Made by a program: the position numbers and the translations under genes. Below, in pieces: positions 6,513-6,594 of a stretch of DNA of 6,594 nt. Source of the stretch: an uncultured Clostridia bacterium (GTDB taxonomy: Bacteria > Bacillota > Clostridia > RUG12999); contig CATIYX010000214.1 in the NCBI GenBank assembly GCA_949739095.1, positions 1 through 6,594 of the forward strand, given 5' to 3'. Under the pieces are notes generated by a model that made no database searches, had not been told where the DNA came from, and saw only the letters and a list, made by a program, of their open reading frames with translations. Each line of letters opens with the position of its first letter. Position 1 is the stretch's first letter.

Positions 6513-6594
6513 AAAGTGACTATTATAAAATCAAAAGCGCCGCCGAATTGTTTCATCGCTTCGCTCGAAACCGGCGATGCGCAAAATTATACCA
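6498..6594. repeat. Compact palindromic element with terminal inverted repeats (MITE-like)
   Basis: The 97-bp segment begins TGGTATAAT (6498-6506) and ends with its exact reverse complement ATTATACCA (6586-6594), which is also the last base of the window. Between these termini are a perfect 12-bp hairpin (6501-6527) and a GC-rich hairpin. In the second, GCGC (6537-6540) pairs with 6579-6582 and CGCCG (6541-6545) with 6572-6576 across a 2-nt bulge. GTTTC (6550-6554) pairs with GAAAC (6567-6571). It encodes no transposase. The layout is typical of non-autonomous miniature elements or dispersed palindromic repeats; copy number and target duplication cannot be judged from this window. Confidence 0.6.
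6501..6527. repeat. Perfect 12-bp inverted repeat (hairpin) inside the element
   Basis: TATAATAGTCAC (6501-6512) and GTGACTATTATA (6516-6527) are exact reverse complements around an AAA loop. Neither strand follows with a T tract, so it is not a typical intrinsic terminator. The left arm shares TATAAT with the element's left terminus, so this hairpin and the end-to-end pairing would compete. Confidence 0.9.

Noticed and set aside
6512..6563. Short minus-strand peptide frame inside the element (ATG AAA CAA TTC ... TGA, about 15 codons)
   Set aside because: It is too short, has no ribosome site, and its sequence is dictated by the palindrome rather than by coding constraint.
1..6594. CRISPR array, prophage, toxin-antitoxin or defence system
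   Set aside because: No regularly spaced direct repeats, integrase, transposase or paired small toxin-like ORFs were seen; apart from the right-end element the content is housekeeping.

Overview
The window looks like chromosome of a Gram-positive Clostridia-type bacterium, probably near the Oscillospiraceae/Ruminococcaceae. This is inferred from a Firmicutes-style LexA, a cdaA-cdaR pair, strong GGAGG-type ribosome sites, near-consensus SigA promoters and moderate GC. No closer placement is possible from the sequence alone. There is no phage, CRISPR array or complete insertion sequence.

Left part (1-1316). A minus-strand tRNA-Gly(UCC) has a textbook promoter (TTGACA, 17 nt, TATAAT). The stretch between it and lexA looks empty but holds a badly decayed, minus-strand AraC-family DNA-binding domain (about 184-448) with three frame changes and an in-frame stop. 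Next is an intact minus-strand lexA. The lexA promoter is consensus, and its -35 box is overlapped by a LexA-operator-like dyad, which suggests autoregulation. The same intergenic region carries the divergent promoter of the rightward operon.

Middle (1317-6120). Four plus-strand genes are tightly packed and probably form one operon: a DUF1015 protein, the membrane diadenylate cyclase CdaA, its extracytoplasmic regulator CdaR (YbbR repeats), and an FAD-dependent dehydrogenase of the COG2509 type. Junctions are a 39-nt gap, a 16-nt overlap and an 11-nt overlap. CdaA makes c-di-AMP, and CdaR is the partner that modulates it from the outer face of the membrane. The glmM gene that commonly follows cdaR is absent here; the dehydrogenase takes its place.

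Right end (6121-6594). A convergent minus-strand ORF of 122 codons looks like the C-terminal part of a larger protein. Its only start codon lies inside a compact structured element (6498-6594). That element has 9-bp perfect terminal inverted repeats, a perfect 12-bp hairpin and a second GC-rich hairpin. It resembles a MITE or palindromic-repeat unit and may have truncated the ORF.
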